Shown here: positions 26,489 to 33,694 of the stretch, one piece after another
How the letters are laid out: each line of letters opens with the position of its first letter
How positions within the stretch are numbered: the stretch's first letter is position 1
Assembly (NCBI RefSeq): GCF_002205645.1
Contig: NZ_NIOF01000014.1
Span: forward strand, 89,502-153,501
Reading direction: 5' to 3'
Source: Roseateles aquatilis
GTDB lineage: Bacteria > Pseudomonadota > Gammaproteobacteria > Burkholderiales > Burkholderiaceae_C
Length of the DNA stretch: 64,000 nucleotides
The notes under the pieces: model-generated
What the model saw: the letters and a program-made list of their open reading frames with translations, nothing else
Told to the model about the DNA's origin: nothing
Database searches by the model: none
Made by a program: the position numbers and the translations under genes

Positions 26489-26809
26489 ATGTCCCATCTG
26501 TGGTTATGGACCGTCTGGGCCGCGCTGCTCGCGATGCTGGTCGTCGCCAGCCTGCGCATGGATTGGTTGAAGGTCTGGTGGATGGACCAACTCCGCCACC
26601 TGCCCGGAAGCCCCGATCCGGTCGACATCGATCCCGGCATGCCCGCGGGATCCGCCGCCCGAACCGCCGATGGCGGATCGCGGCCACCCCCTCGTCATCC
26701 GCCGCGGCCGGTGGGCATCCCACGCCCGGCGTTGCACGAGGCGCACGGCCACGCCGCCGTGCTGACGCATCACCGGCCGGCCTTCCATCGCAGCGGCCGC
26801 CGTCATTGA
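26489..26809 (+). CDS. Small membrane-anchored protein of unknown function
   Basis: A 106-residue frame beginning MSHLWLWTVWAALLAMLVVASLR, a clear single membrane segment, then a Trp-rich amphipathic stretch (WLKVWWMDQL) and a Pro/Arg/His-rich tail without recognisable domain. A GAGGAG ribosome binding site six bases before the ATG supports translation. I do not recognise the family. The tail is low-complexity, so a shorter true product or a non-coding frame is possible. Confidence 0.5.
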   Translation: MSHLWLWTVWAALLAMLVVASLRMDWLKVWWMDQLRHLPGSPDPVDIDPGMPAGSAARTADGGSRPPPRHPPRPVGIPRPALHEAHGHAAVLTHHRPAFHRSGRRH

Positions 26810-26911
26810 GGCGAGAGGAAACGTCACGGCGTTTCCCTGACCGCGGGTTATCGCGTCGAGTTGCGGCAAGATGCCAGGTTTGCACTTCCAGCAGCCCGCG
26901 CGGCATCCGTC

Positions 26912-27520
26912 ATGGCCAATCGACTTTCCCAGATCGCGACCCGCACCGGCGACGACGGCACCACCGGCCTCGGCGACGGTACCCGCGTGCCCAAGGACCA
27001 TTTGCGCGTCCAGGCGATGGGCGACGTGGACGAACTCAATTCGCAGCTCGGCGTGTTGCTCGCCGAACCGCTGCCCGACAACGTCCGCGACCTGCTGATC
27101 ACGATCCAGCACGAGCTGTTCAACCTCGGCGGCGAACTCTGCATGCCCGGCTACAGCCTGCTGAAGGAGGCGGCCGTGCTGCACCTCGACCAGGCGCTGG
27201 CCGACCACAACGCCGCCTTGCCCCGTCTGGCTGAGTTCATCCTGCCCGCGGGCACCCGCAGCGCCGCGATCGCGCATGTGTGCCGCACCATCGCCCGCCG
27301 CGCCGAACGCGCCGTGGTCACCCTGGCCGCGCACGAGACGATCAACGTGGCGCCGCGTCATTACCTGAACCGCTTGTCCGACCTTCTGTTCGTGCTGGCG
27401 CGCGTGCTCAACCGCGCCAATCTGGATGGCAAGGGGGGCGACGACGTCTACTGGAAAAGCGAACGGCTGGCGCGCTACGAGGCGGCGGAGGCCTCCCAAG
27501 GGCCGGAAGACACGCCCTGA
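26912..27520 (+). CDS. Cob(I)alamin adenosyltransferase, PduO type
   Basis: A 202-residue enzyme that transfers the adenosyl group of ATP to cob(I)alamin to make coenzyme B12. The ATP-binding N-terminus is IATRTGDDGTTGLGDGTRV. Further signatures are QAMGDVDELNSQLG, CRTIARRAERAVVTL and YLNRLSDLLFVLARVLN, all standard for PduO/MMAB enzymes. The start at MANRLSQIATRT fits the family. It is a lone gene; no B12-dependent mutase is in the window. Confidence 0.95.
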   Translation: MANRLSQIATRTGDDGTTGLGDGTRVPKDHLRVQAMGDVDELNSQLGVLLAEPLPDNVRDLLITIQHELFNLGGELCMPGYSLLKEAAVLHLDQALADHNAALPRLAEFILPAGTRSAAIAHVCRTIARRAERAVVTLAAHETINVAPRHYLNRLSDLLFVLARVLNRANLDGKGGDDVYWKSERLARYEAAEASQGPEDTP

Positions 27521-27536
27521 GCCCCGATCGCGTCGG

Positions 27537-28520
27537 TCAGGCGGGTAGCCCCGCCGCCGCGCTCGTCAATCGCCTGGCGTAGGCCTCCCGCAACCACGGC
27601 GGCGACTGCACCTCGACCTGCCCGGCGTGCCGCAGCAGGTCCATCAGCAGCTCGGTCGCGTCGACGAACGGCAGCTCCAGCCGCCAGCGGCCATCGGGCA
27701 GCCACTCGCTGCGCTGCGCGGGATGCCATTCCTCGCTGGATACCCAGGCGGCGGTCTGCTCGCTGAAGATCAGCGTCGCCCATTGCGGATCGCCCCCGGC
27801 GAAGATGCCGTAGCCCTGATCGAGCTCGTCCTCCAGCTCCTTCAGCGGCAGGCTGCGGGCCGCCTGGCCGTCGAGGACTTCCGCCGTCTCCATCGCATCG
27901 AGCGCGAACCGCCTCAGCCCATCGCTGCCATGGCACCACGCGTCCAGGTACCAGGTGTTGCGGTAATGCACGAGGCGCTGCGGCGACACCTCGCGCTCGC
28001 TGACCGATCCGCCGCCCGGTCCCCGCTTGCGATAGCGCAGCCGCAAGCGGGCTCGTTTCACGACGGCGCTGCCCACGGTCTCGAAGTGCTCCGACGGCAC
28101 CCGGCGCCGCGCGGTCGAGATCAGCTTGATGCGCCGCGTCATTTCCTGTGCCTCGGCCGCGTCGCCGCCCAGCATGCCGGTCAGCTTGTCCAGCATCGGT
28201 TGCAGGTGGCGGCTGAGCAGGCCGTTCTCGTCGAGCCCGGCCATCATCTGATGCATCGTCAGCAGCGCGTGCAACTCCTTCTCGCTGAACCAAACACCCG
28301 GCAACTCGTGCCGCTGCCCGCGCCATTGCTGGCCGAATCGGTAGCCGTTCTCGGCGGCGTCGTACTCGATGGGCGCATCCATCCGCTCACGCAGGTATTG
28401 CAGGTCGCGCTTGAGCGTGGCCGGAGACACCTCCAGCAACTCCCGCATTTCCGCGAAGCTCACGCAGCCGCGGCTGCGAATCAGCATTTCGATCTTGTAG
28501 AAGCGCTCGGTACGGTCCAC
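27537..28520 (-). CDS. WYL-domain transcriptional regulator
   Basis: A 327-residue YafY-type regulator. Residues 1-60 form a winged HTH (FYKIEMLIRSRGCVSFAEMRELLEVSPATLKRDL, recognised in parts), and a WYL domain follows at about 130-210 with YRNTWYLDAWC, the namesake motif, then a C-terminal WCX extension. WYL proteins sense nucleic-acid or nucleotide ligands in some systems and often control phage-defence genes (BrxR, CapW). The start is GTG at 28520 after an AGGAGGG site. It is divergent from an HNH-like gene, with dyads between them suited to autoregulation. Confidence 0.92.
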   Translation of the reverse strand: MDRTERFYKIEMLIRSRGCVSFAEMRELLEVSPATLKRDLQYLRERMDAPIEYDAAENGYRFGQQWRGQRHELPGVWFSEKELHALLTMHQMMAGLDENGLLSRHLQPMLDKLTGMLGGDAAEAQEMTRRIKLISTARRRVPSEHFETVGSAVVKRARLRLRYRKRGPGGGSVSEREVSPQRLVHYRNTWYLDAWCHGSDGLRRFALDAMETAEVLDGQAARSLPLKELEDELDQGYGIFAGGDPQWATLIFSEQTAAWVSSEEWHPAQRSEWLPDGRWRLELPFVDATELLMDLLRHAGQVEVQSPPWLREAYARRLTSAAAGLPA

Positions 28521-28537
28521 GGCGACCCTCCTGACAG

Positions 28538-28575
28538 ATTTGGGTCAGTCACGGCCACTTTCCGCTGACCCAAAT
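28538..28575. promoter_or_regulatory. Perfect 11-base dyad, likely operator of the WYL regulator
   Basis: ATTTGGGTCAG (28538-28548) and CTGACCCAAAT (28565-28575) are perfect inverted copies 16 bases apart, so the half-site centres are about 2.5 helical turns apart. The dyad begins just upstream of the regulator's ribosome binding site. That position would block or tune both divergent transcripts. Confidence 0.6.
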
Positions 28576-28583
28576 TGGTGGTG

Positions 28584-28598
28584 GCTCATTCTATGAGC
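28584..28598. promoter_or_regulatory. Short perfect dyad GCTCAT-TCT-ATGAGC
   Basis: A second palindrome nine bases after the 11-base dyad, in the only AT-rich part of the divergent intergenic region. A third, imperfect one (TTGGATC 28602-28608 with GATCCCAA 28617-28624) follows. Together they look like a packed promoter-operator region for the gene at 28670. Confidence 0.4.
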
Positions 28599-28669
28599 TA
28601 CTTGGATCGAATACTTGATCCCAAGCCTGAATCACCAGCCGCCATCCCGGCGTCTTCAAGGAGAGTCCC

Positions 28670-29773
28670 ATGGTCGCCACGATCCACCGCACCGCCGCCG
28701 ACATCCACGTTCAGCAACTGGCCCTGCCCATGGTTGCCCTGGCCGAGGACGGACGGGCGCTCAGGGACAAGGTCGAGGACATCGCCCTGTCGAGCCACGA
28801 GCGTGTCGGCTTCGAGCTGGGCTGGGATTACGCGCACCATGGCCTGACGCCTCCCGTCGAGCAATTGTTCCGCCAGTCGCCGCTGCAACAAGGCTGGCAA
28901 CTGGGGCGTTCGACCTTTGGCGCGCGCACCCTGAAATCGCATCGGCACACACAGCTGTGGCTGTCGCTGCGACTGCACGCCTGGCAGCGGGGTCGCAACT
29001 TCGAGACGCTGCTGGTCACGCCCAACTACCTGCAGCAGTTGGACACGAGCCACTGCCCGATCAGCCGCCTGCCTCTGAACGACGAGGCGGCTCATCCACA
29101 ACTGCGCTCCATCGACCGTGTCCGCGACGACGCGGGATATGCCGCTGGCAATCTGGCGCTGATCAGCCATGCGGCCAACACCGCGAAGGCCGATCGCAGC
29201 TGGCAGCAAGCCTGGGCGATGGCGCAAAGCCTGCGGCAGGGGCCGATGACGATGGCCGGCGGCCTGAATGCCGAGGCCTGGGAGCGCATGGCGATCCTGG
29301 CGAGCTTCGTGACGCCGATGTCGCATGAGCTCGCGGCTCAGTTGCCGATGCTGGTCCTGCCGCCGAACCGCTTGCGCCTGTTCAACCCGGTTCAAGCCTT
29401 GCAGGCACTCGTCACGCGTCAACTCGCGACGCCGGGTTGGAGCCAGCGCCTGACGCGTCTGGAAGCGCTGATGGCGCCTCAACAACGCGCCGACTTCTCG
29501 CGTTTCCTGCTGGCGCTGGTGCCGCGCGTGCTGCGCAGCCAGTCGCTCACCGATCCGGTGGAGATCCGTTGGGCGCTCGAAGATGCCTGGCGCGATGCGC
29601 TGCTGCAAAAACGCTGGACGCGCTTCGCGCAACAACTGACCCCGGCGCAGGCCGAGACGCTGGTGCAGCGCGCCGCCAACAAGCGCCTGAGCAATGTCCG
29701 GGTGCAAAACCACGGCCCGGCCGCGACCGATGGGTGGGCGTTGGAGCGTCAGGGATTTCGCGCCGCCGCCTGA
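28670..29773 (+). CDS. Unknown protein with a divergent HNH-like motif
   Basis: A 367-residue protein that I do not recognise as a whole. Residues 147-173 (SIDRVRDDAGYAAGNLALIS, then N170 and K173) follow the pattern S-[IL]-D-R-x5-G-Y-x3-N-x8-N-x2-K seen in many phage and bacterial HNH-type endonucleases, and HCPIS with Cys129 stands where the first HNH cysteine would be. The classical His pair is not evident, so activity is uncertain. The remainder is predicted helical, rich in Leu, Gln and Arg. AAGGAG before the ATG decides the start. It is divergent from a WYL regulator. A role in DNA metabolism or defence is inference only. Confidence 0.65.
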   Translation: MVATIHRTAADIHVQQLALPMVALAEDGRALRDKVEDIALSSHERVGFELGWDYAHHGLTPPVEQLFRQSPLQQGWQLGRSTFGARTLKSHRHTQLWLSLRLHAWQRGRNFETLLVTPNYLQQLDTSHCPISRLPLNDEAAHPQLRSIDRVRDDAGYAAGNLALISHAANTAKADRSWQQAWAMAQSLRQGPMTMAGGLNAEAWERMAILASFVTPMSHELAAQLPMLVLPPNRLRLFNPVQALQALVTRQLATPGWSQRLTRLEALMAPQQRADFSRFLLALVPRVLRSQSLTDPVEIRWALEDAWRDALLQKRWTRFAQQLTPAQAETLVQRAANKRLSNVRVQNHGPAATDGWALERQGFRAAA

Positions 29774-29796
29774 TTCGAGGCGGCGATCGCGGGAAG

Positions 29797-30015
29797 TCAG
29801 CCAGGTATGCCCACGTGCAGCTTCTCCAGGCCGCCGTTCTGGTCCTGCAGCGCGACGTGATAACCCTGTTCCACGAACCAGTTGGCCCAGTTCCTGGCGA
29901 GGGTCTTCTCCGGCAACCAGGGGCCCGTCTTGTCCATGTGGACGCGATTGCCTCGGCGTTCGTAGAACACCACGCGCCACATGTTGGTGGGGATGCGATC
30001 GTGAAAACTACCCAT
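29797..30015 (-). CDS. Small protein of unknown function
   Basis: A 72-residue frame beginning MGSFHDRIPTNMWRVVFYERRGNRV. It looks like a compact mixed alpha/beta protein with several aromatic residues (WANWFVEQGYHVALQ), without signal or membrane segment. I do not recognise it. Base composition around it falls slightly below the window average. It lies just downstream of the AbrB/PIN pair on the same strand (18 bases from the PIN stop) and could be a third member of that transcript. Confidence 0.6.
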   Translation of the reverse strand: MGSFHDRIPTNMWRVVFYERRGNRVHMDKTGPWLPEKTLARNWANWFVEQGYHVALQDQNGGLEKLHVGIPG

Positions 30016-30033
30016 AAGCGATCGCGGAATCTA

Positions 30034-30513
30034 TCAAAGCAACATGTCGCGACGGGAGGGGGGCAACACCTGGAACCATGACGAAATCGCCTGGACCGTG
30101 CAGAGTTCCCGCGCCGCCTTGCTGCGACTGTTCGCAGACCATTCCAACAGCACCATGTCGTCGCACAAGAGCGTCTTCGCACCGCCTTGCAGCGCAAGCT
30201 CGATCAACGGCCGATGGTGCTCGGCCACCTTGGCGATGCGTGCGCCTCGGAGGGGTTTCACGACCTCCGCATAGGGCAGGAAATCGGCCAGCAACTCCTG
30301 CTGCTGATCAGCCGGCAGCGCCAGACGCGGATAGGCCAATGCGCACATCAGCGTCGATGCCAGATCGGGACTCACCAGCGGCCGAATGACCCCCTGCTGC
30401 CAGGCTCGACGCAGACCCAGGGCCTCGCCGCCGGAACGCAGCAACGCGCGCAGGATCAGCGCCGGATCGATCACGACACGCTCGGGCGCGCCGGAGGTCG
30501 AACGACGGCTCAT
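30034..30513 (-). CDS. PIN-domain protein (COG1569-like toxin), key acids altered
   Basis: A 159-residue protein matching the pattern of the 'putative toxin, PIN family' group: RVVIDPALILRALL in place of the usual VLDTNVLxSALL, then LVSPDLASTL...YPRL and LLCDDMVLLEW. The first Asp is kept. The Thr-Asn after it is Pro-Ala, and the usual second-motif acidic residue (SPEIxEEL) reads Ser-Thr. PIN RNases need clustered acids for metal binding, so this one may be impaired or use other residues. The start overlaps the AbrB-like stop by TCAT, the usual antitoxin-toxin coupling. Confidence 0.75.
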   Translation of the reverse strand: MSRRSTSGAPERVVIDPALILRALLRSGGEALGLRRAWQQGVIRPLVSPDLASTLMCALAYPRLALPADQQQELLADFLPYAEVVKPLRGARIAKVAEHHRPLIELALQGGAKTLLCDDMVLLEWSANSRSKAARELCTVQAISSWFQVLPPSRRDMLL

Positions 30514-30854
30514 GCGGAGGTCTTGGCCGCGGGTTTCGTCCTGACCTTGGCAGCCTTCGACGGCGCCTTGCGCGCCGGCTTCAGCGGCTTCGCCTTCGCC
30601 GCCACCCTGGCCTTGTTGCCGGCCTTGGCCTCGACAGGCTGGCGAGCCCACGCCAGCGCCCGATCGGCCAGGTCGTCACCGAGGTCCAGCTCCGCCAGCT
30701 TGGCCCGCACCGCGTCGCCGCGCTGGATGCGTACCGGCGTCAGCAACACCTGACCCGCCTGCAACTGGACCTCGAAGTACTGCACGGGGCCGAGGCGATC
30801 GGTGACGCTCTTGGGCAGCGTCAATTGATTCTTGGAAGTGAGCTTGGCCAGCAC
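30510..30854 (-). CDS. AbrB/MazE-like antitoxin with basic tail
   Basis: A 114-residue protein. Residues 1-45 are a swapped-hairpin AbrB domain (KLTSKNQLTLPKSVTDRLG, QYFEVQLQAGQVLLTPV). After a helical segment (RAKLAELDLGDDLADRALAWAR) comes a Lys/Ala/Pro-rich tail of about 40 residues, like those of histone H1-type proteins; the tail may add non-specific DNA binding. Start codon is GTG at 30854. It sits before the PIN gene with a four-base overlap, so a type II toxin-antitoxin pair is likely, probably autoregulated. Confidence 0.8.
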   Translation of the reverse strand: MLAKLTSKNQLTLPKSVTDRLGPVQYFEVQLQAGQVLLTPVRIQRGDAVRAKLAELDLGDDLADRALAWARQPVEAKAGNKARVAAKAKPLKPARKAPSKAAKVRTKPAAKTSA

Positions 30855-30924
30855 GGAAAAAGGGACCTGCGTGAACGAAAGGACAGTCGTCGAAAGGACG
30901 GACTTGGCCGACGCCGAAAAGCAC

Positions 30925-30947
30925 GAAAGGCCGCCTCACGGCAGCCT
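30925..30947 (-). terminator. Rho-independent-like terminator after the acetyltransferase gene
   Basis: On the minus strand the arms AGGCTGCC and GGCGGCCT (30929-30946 core, one G-T wobble) enclose a 4-base loop and are followed by TTTCG. It lies 20 bases after the stop of the acetyltransferase gene at 30967 and would separate it from the AbrB/PIN unit. Confidence 0.5.
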
Positions 30948-30966
30948 CTCGTTCCGTCGCGAGGAC

Positions 30967-31485
30967 TCAGACCAGCGAGCGCTGCAGGCGCAACTGCTCG
31001 AGCGGCTTGCCTTCGACGTCGACGGCCTTGACGCTGTCGGACTCGGCCAGGAAACCGGCCAGCTCGAAGAAGCGCATCGCTCGCGCATTGTTCTTGTAGG
31101 TCCACAGCGTGACGCGGGTGCAGCCTTCTTCGTGAAGACCTTCCTGCGCGGCCTCGACCAAGGCCTGGCCGACACCCTTGTCCCAATGGGACGGCGATGC
31201 GTACATGGCCCAGATCTCGCCGGTCGTGGACGGCGTGCCCTTGTCGCGGGAACGATCGAAACCGACGAAGCCCATGACTTCGTTGTCGAGATGCGCGACC
31301 AGCACTTGCGGCTCGCACATGTTGATGGCTTCTCGCCAGTACGCCTGGCGTTGCGTGACCGACAGCCCGTTGAGGGCGGCGTCAGGCCAGAACTCCTTGT
31401 ACGCATCCTGCGCGGAAGTCACCTGGATCTGGGCGATGGCCTTTGCATCACGCAGAGTGGCCGGGCGAACCTGAATACTGGACAT
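30967..31485 (-). CDS. GNAT-family N-acetyltransferase
   Basis: A 172-residue acetyltransferase starting MSSIQVRPATLRDAKAIAQIQ, a standard GNAT N-terminus. IWAMYASPSHWDKGVGQALVEAA holds the acetyl-CoA loop in the form WDKGVG, and LWTYKNNARAMRFFELAGF is the last helix and strand. The fold is like PaiA/RimI-type enzymes; the substrate is unknown. It starts at 31485 because the upstream frame runs into a lower-GC intergenic stretch. A terminator-like hairpin follows. Confidence 0.9.
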   Translation of the reverse strand: MSSIQVRPATLRDAKAIAQIQVTSAQDAYKEFWPDAALNGLSVTQRQAYWREAINMCEPQVLVAHLDNEVMGFVGFDRSRDKGTPSTTGEIWAMYASPSHWDKGVGQALVEAAQEGLHEEGCTRVTLWTYKNNARAMRFFELAGFLAESDSVKAVDVEGKPLEQLRLQRSLV

Positions 31486-31629
31486 ACCTAAGAGCAAATA
31501 CGAAACAGGAAAGCGCGAGATTGTCCCAGCCAAAGCGGCCAAACGGGCATCTTGACAGTAATTGATTTGCTGATCCGGTTTTGATGCGCCGCCGCGATCG
31601 ACCACACGTGCCGTTCGCGATGAGGACTA

Positions 31630-32292
31630 TCAGACCAGGGACTCCTGCAAATGACGGCGCACATCCCGCGCATAGCCGGTCGCCGCCTTGTGCCACATGG
31701 GCCTTGCCACGGCCTGCAATCGCAGCAGCAACTCATGTTCGATGCTCAGTTCACCGAGAAATTCGGCGAGTTCAACACCAATGTCGCGCTGCATCCGCTG
31801 CACCAATTGCGCCGTCGTCAACGCATCGGCCAGTGCCCGGTGCGCGCGGCCGTTGTCCGGCAAGGCGTGATATCGCGCCAAGGTGCCGAGCTTGCAGTTG
31901 GGCGATTCGGGATAGAGCCGGCGAGCCAGCTTCACGGTACATGCGAACTCGGGCGCGACCCGCGGCGCCACTTCCGCGCGCTCCAGCTCATGCAACAGGA
32001 AACCGCGATCGAACGCCGCGTTGTGCGCGACGAAACCGCAGCCGGCCGTGAACTCAGCCACCTCCCGCATGACCCGCGCCGCATCCGGCGCGTCTTCCAG
32101 CATCTCATTGCTGATGCCCGTCAGGCGTTCGATCATCGGCGGGATCCAGGCACCCGTGTTCATCAGGCTCTGGTACTGGCCGGCGATCGCGCCATCTCGC
32201 AGCAGGACGATGCCGATCTCGGTGGCCCGGCCGCCGCCTTGGGGCGAGTGGCCCGTGGTTTCGAAGTCGATGACGGCGATGGTGCGCTTCAT
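31630..32292 (-). CDS. DEDDh 3'-5' exonuclease, DNA polymerase III epsilon-like
   Basis: A 220-residue exonuclease. Motif ExoI is VIDFETTG (Asp and Glu of DEDD), ExoII is AHNAAFDRGFL, and ExoIII is RAHRALADA with the His and Asp of the DEDDh type. It resembles stand-alone epsilon-subunit relatives and not DnaQ itself, since no polymerase-binding tail is evident. Substrate may be single-stranded DNA or RNA. Start at 32292 (MKRTIAVIDFETTG) is typical. The MazG-like gene lies 55 bases upstream on the same strand. Confidence 0.92.
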   Translation of the reverse strand: MKRTIAVIDFETTGHSPQGGGRATEIGIVLLRDGAIAGQYQSLMNTGAWIPPMIERLTGISNEMLEDAPDAARVMREVAEFTAGCGFVAHNAAFDRGFLLHELERAEVAPRVAPEFACTVKLARRLYPESPNCKLGTLARYHALPDNGRAHRALADALTTAQLVQRMQRDIGVELAEFLGELSIEHELLLRLQAVARPMWHKAATGYARDVRRHLQESLV

Positions 32293-32347
32293 GCGGAACG
32301 GCGGGCTGAGGACAGTGTTCGAGAAAGAAATCGGATAACGCCGGACG

Positions 32348-32668
32348 TCAGGCCGGCGCGTCAGGCTCGGGGTACTTCTTCGCGTTGAGGACCAGCTTGC
32401 GTTCGACCGCGTTGGGCACATCGACACCCGCTCGGTCCGCGATCTGCAGCAGGTACATCAACACATCGGCGATCTCTTCGCCAAGGTGCTCGCGGGTCGC
32501 GCCGTCGAGCTGCTGAGATTCTTCGGCGGTCATCCACTGGAAGATTTCCACCAACTCCGCGGCCTCGACGACCAGGGCCATCGCCAGGTTCTTCGGCGTC
32601 AGGTACGGGTCCCACTGGCGGGTCGCGGCGAAGCCGCGCAGTCGATGTTGAAGGTCGGCGATGTCCAT
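32348..32668 (-). CDS. MazG-like nucleotide pyrophosphohydrolase
   Basis: A 106-residue single-domain all-alpha NTP pyrophosphatase of the MazG/RS21-C6 group. The EAAELVEIFQWM segment and the EEIADVLMYLLQIAD segment provide the EExxE and ExxD metal ligands. Such enzymes hydrolyse non-canonical or surplus dNTPs, dCTP in RS21-C6. VERKLVLNAKKYPEP closes the domain. It is probably cotranscribed with the exonuclease gene. Its promoter must lie in the origin-like region just upstream. Confidence 0.92.
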   Translation of the reverse strand: MDIADLQHRLRGFAATRQWDPYLTPKNLAMALVVEAAELVEIFQWMTAEESQQLDGATREHLGEEIADVLMYLLQIADRAGVDVPNAVERKLVLNAKKYPEPDAPA

Positions 32669-32754
32669 GGGTCCGCAGTGTGCAAGTCCGTCGCATCCGG
32701 CTCAAGGTCCGTGTGCAAGGGTCGGGTGTTGCTGCAACGCGGCCGGGAATTTTC

Positions 32755-33000
32755 TCGCCTCTCTTTTCAACATCAGGGTTTTATATATCTCCTTAGTTGT
32801 CTTAGTAGAGGGGCCCCTTCGCTGTGGACAAGCCAAAATTCTTCAACTCTGACAATGACTTGTCGCGATCACAACGCTGTGTGCCGAGGGCTCGGAAGCG
32901 CATGCATGACATGACAACAAGCTTGGAAAATTCAAGCGCCCTGTGGACAAGCATGGAGTTGCCAGAAAGTTTTCCACAGCGTTGTTGGCTTTACAGCGCG
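32755..33000. other. oriC: Candidate replication-origin unwinding region with DnaA boxes
   Basis: A gene-free stretch of 390 bases (32669-33058) with a marked AT-rich core. Read on the minus strand it runs: DnaA box TTGTCCACA (32823-32831), a GGGGCCCC block (32810-32817), a CTA-rich tract TCTACTAAGACAACTAAGG (about 32790-32809), then ATATATAAAA (32779-32788). That is the order of a bacterial basal unwinding system: box, GC block, DnaA-trios, AT tract. More boxes are TGTGGACAA (32942-32950) and TTTTCCACA (32970-32978); a consensus box lies in queE (33231-33239). dnaA is not nearby, so the call rests on pattern only. Confidence 0.5.
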
Positions 33001-33058
33001 ACCGCTTTGCGAGTAGCGACCTGCCCATGTGAACAAGTCGCTCCCGGTGACCCGCGTT

Positions 33059-33694
33059 TCAGTCGATGCCGACGACCTTGTGCATCTGGATCGACAGACG
33101 CCACCGTGGATGGGCCATGCAGTAGGCGACAGCGGCCTTGGTGTTCTGCTTCTGCAGTACAGAGTCCATCGGCTGGAGAAAGAAGTAATCGAAGTCCAGG
33201 GCAGCGAACCGCTCCGGCATCGCCAGCGGCTGTGGATAAACCAGCTTCAGCTCGTTGCCCTTCGTCAGTACCAGCTCGGCATCGGCCTTGGGGCTGACGC
33301 AGATCCAGTCCAGTCCTTCGGGAGCGGGCTGGGTGCCGTTGGTTTCGACGGCGATCTCGAAGCCCAGCGCCTTCAACGCGGTGATCAACGGGCCGTCGAG
33401 TTGCAACAGCGGCTCGCCGCCGGTGCAGACGACATAGGGCTTGCCCGGCTGGTCCATCGGCCATTTCGCGGCGATGGCCTCGGCCAGCGCATCGGCCGAC
33501 GCGAACTTGCCTCCGCCCTGCCCGTCGGTGCCGACGAACTCGGTATCGCAGAAGGTGCAGACGGCCGCGGCACGATCCTGCTCGCGGCCTGTCCACAGGT
33601 TGCAGCCGGCAAACCGGCAGAACACGGCCGCCCGGCCTGCCTGGGCGCCCTCACCCTGCAACGTGTAGAACATTTCCTTGACGGCGTAGGTCAT
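33059..33694 (-). CDS. queE: 7-carboxy-7-deazaguanine synthase QueE
   Basis: A 211-residue radical SAM enzyme that makes 7-carboxy-7-deazaguanine from carboxytetrahydropterin for queuosine. The cluster cysteines Cys31, Cys46 and Cys49 form CX14CX2C, the expanded spacing known from Burkholderia QueE, in place of the common CX3CX2C. The N-terminus YAVKEMFYTLQGEGAQAGR and CTGGEPLLQLD are typical. Its start overlaps the stop of the QueD gene upstream by four bases, so the two steps are coupled. Confidence 0.96.
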   Translation of the reverse strand: MTYAVKEMFYTLQGEGAQAGRAAVFCRFAGCNLWTGREQDRAAAVCTFCDTEFVGTDGQGGGKFASADALAEAIAAKWPMDQPGKPYVVCTGGEPLLQLDGPLITALKALGFEIAVETNGTQPAPEGLDWICVSPKADAELVLTKGNELKLVYPQPLAMPERFAALDFDYFFLQPMDSVLQKQNTKAAVAYCMAHPRWRLSIQMHKVVGID

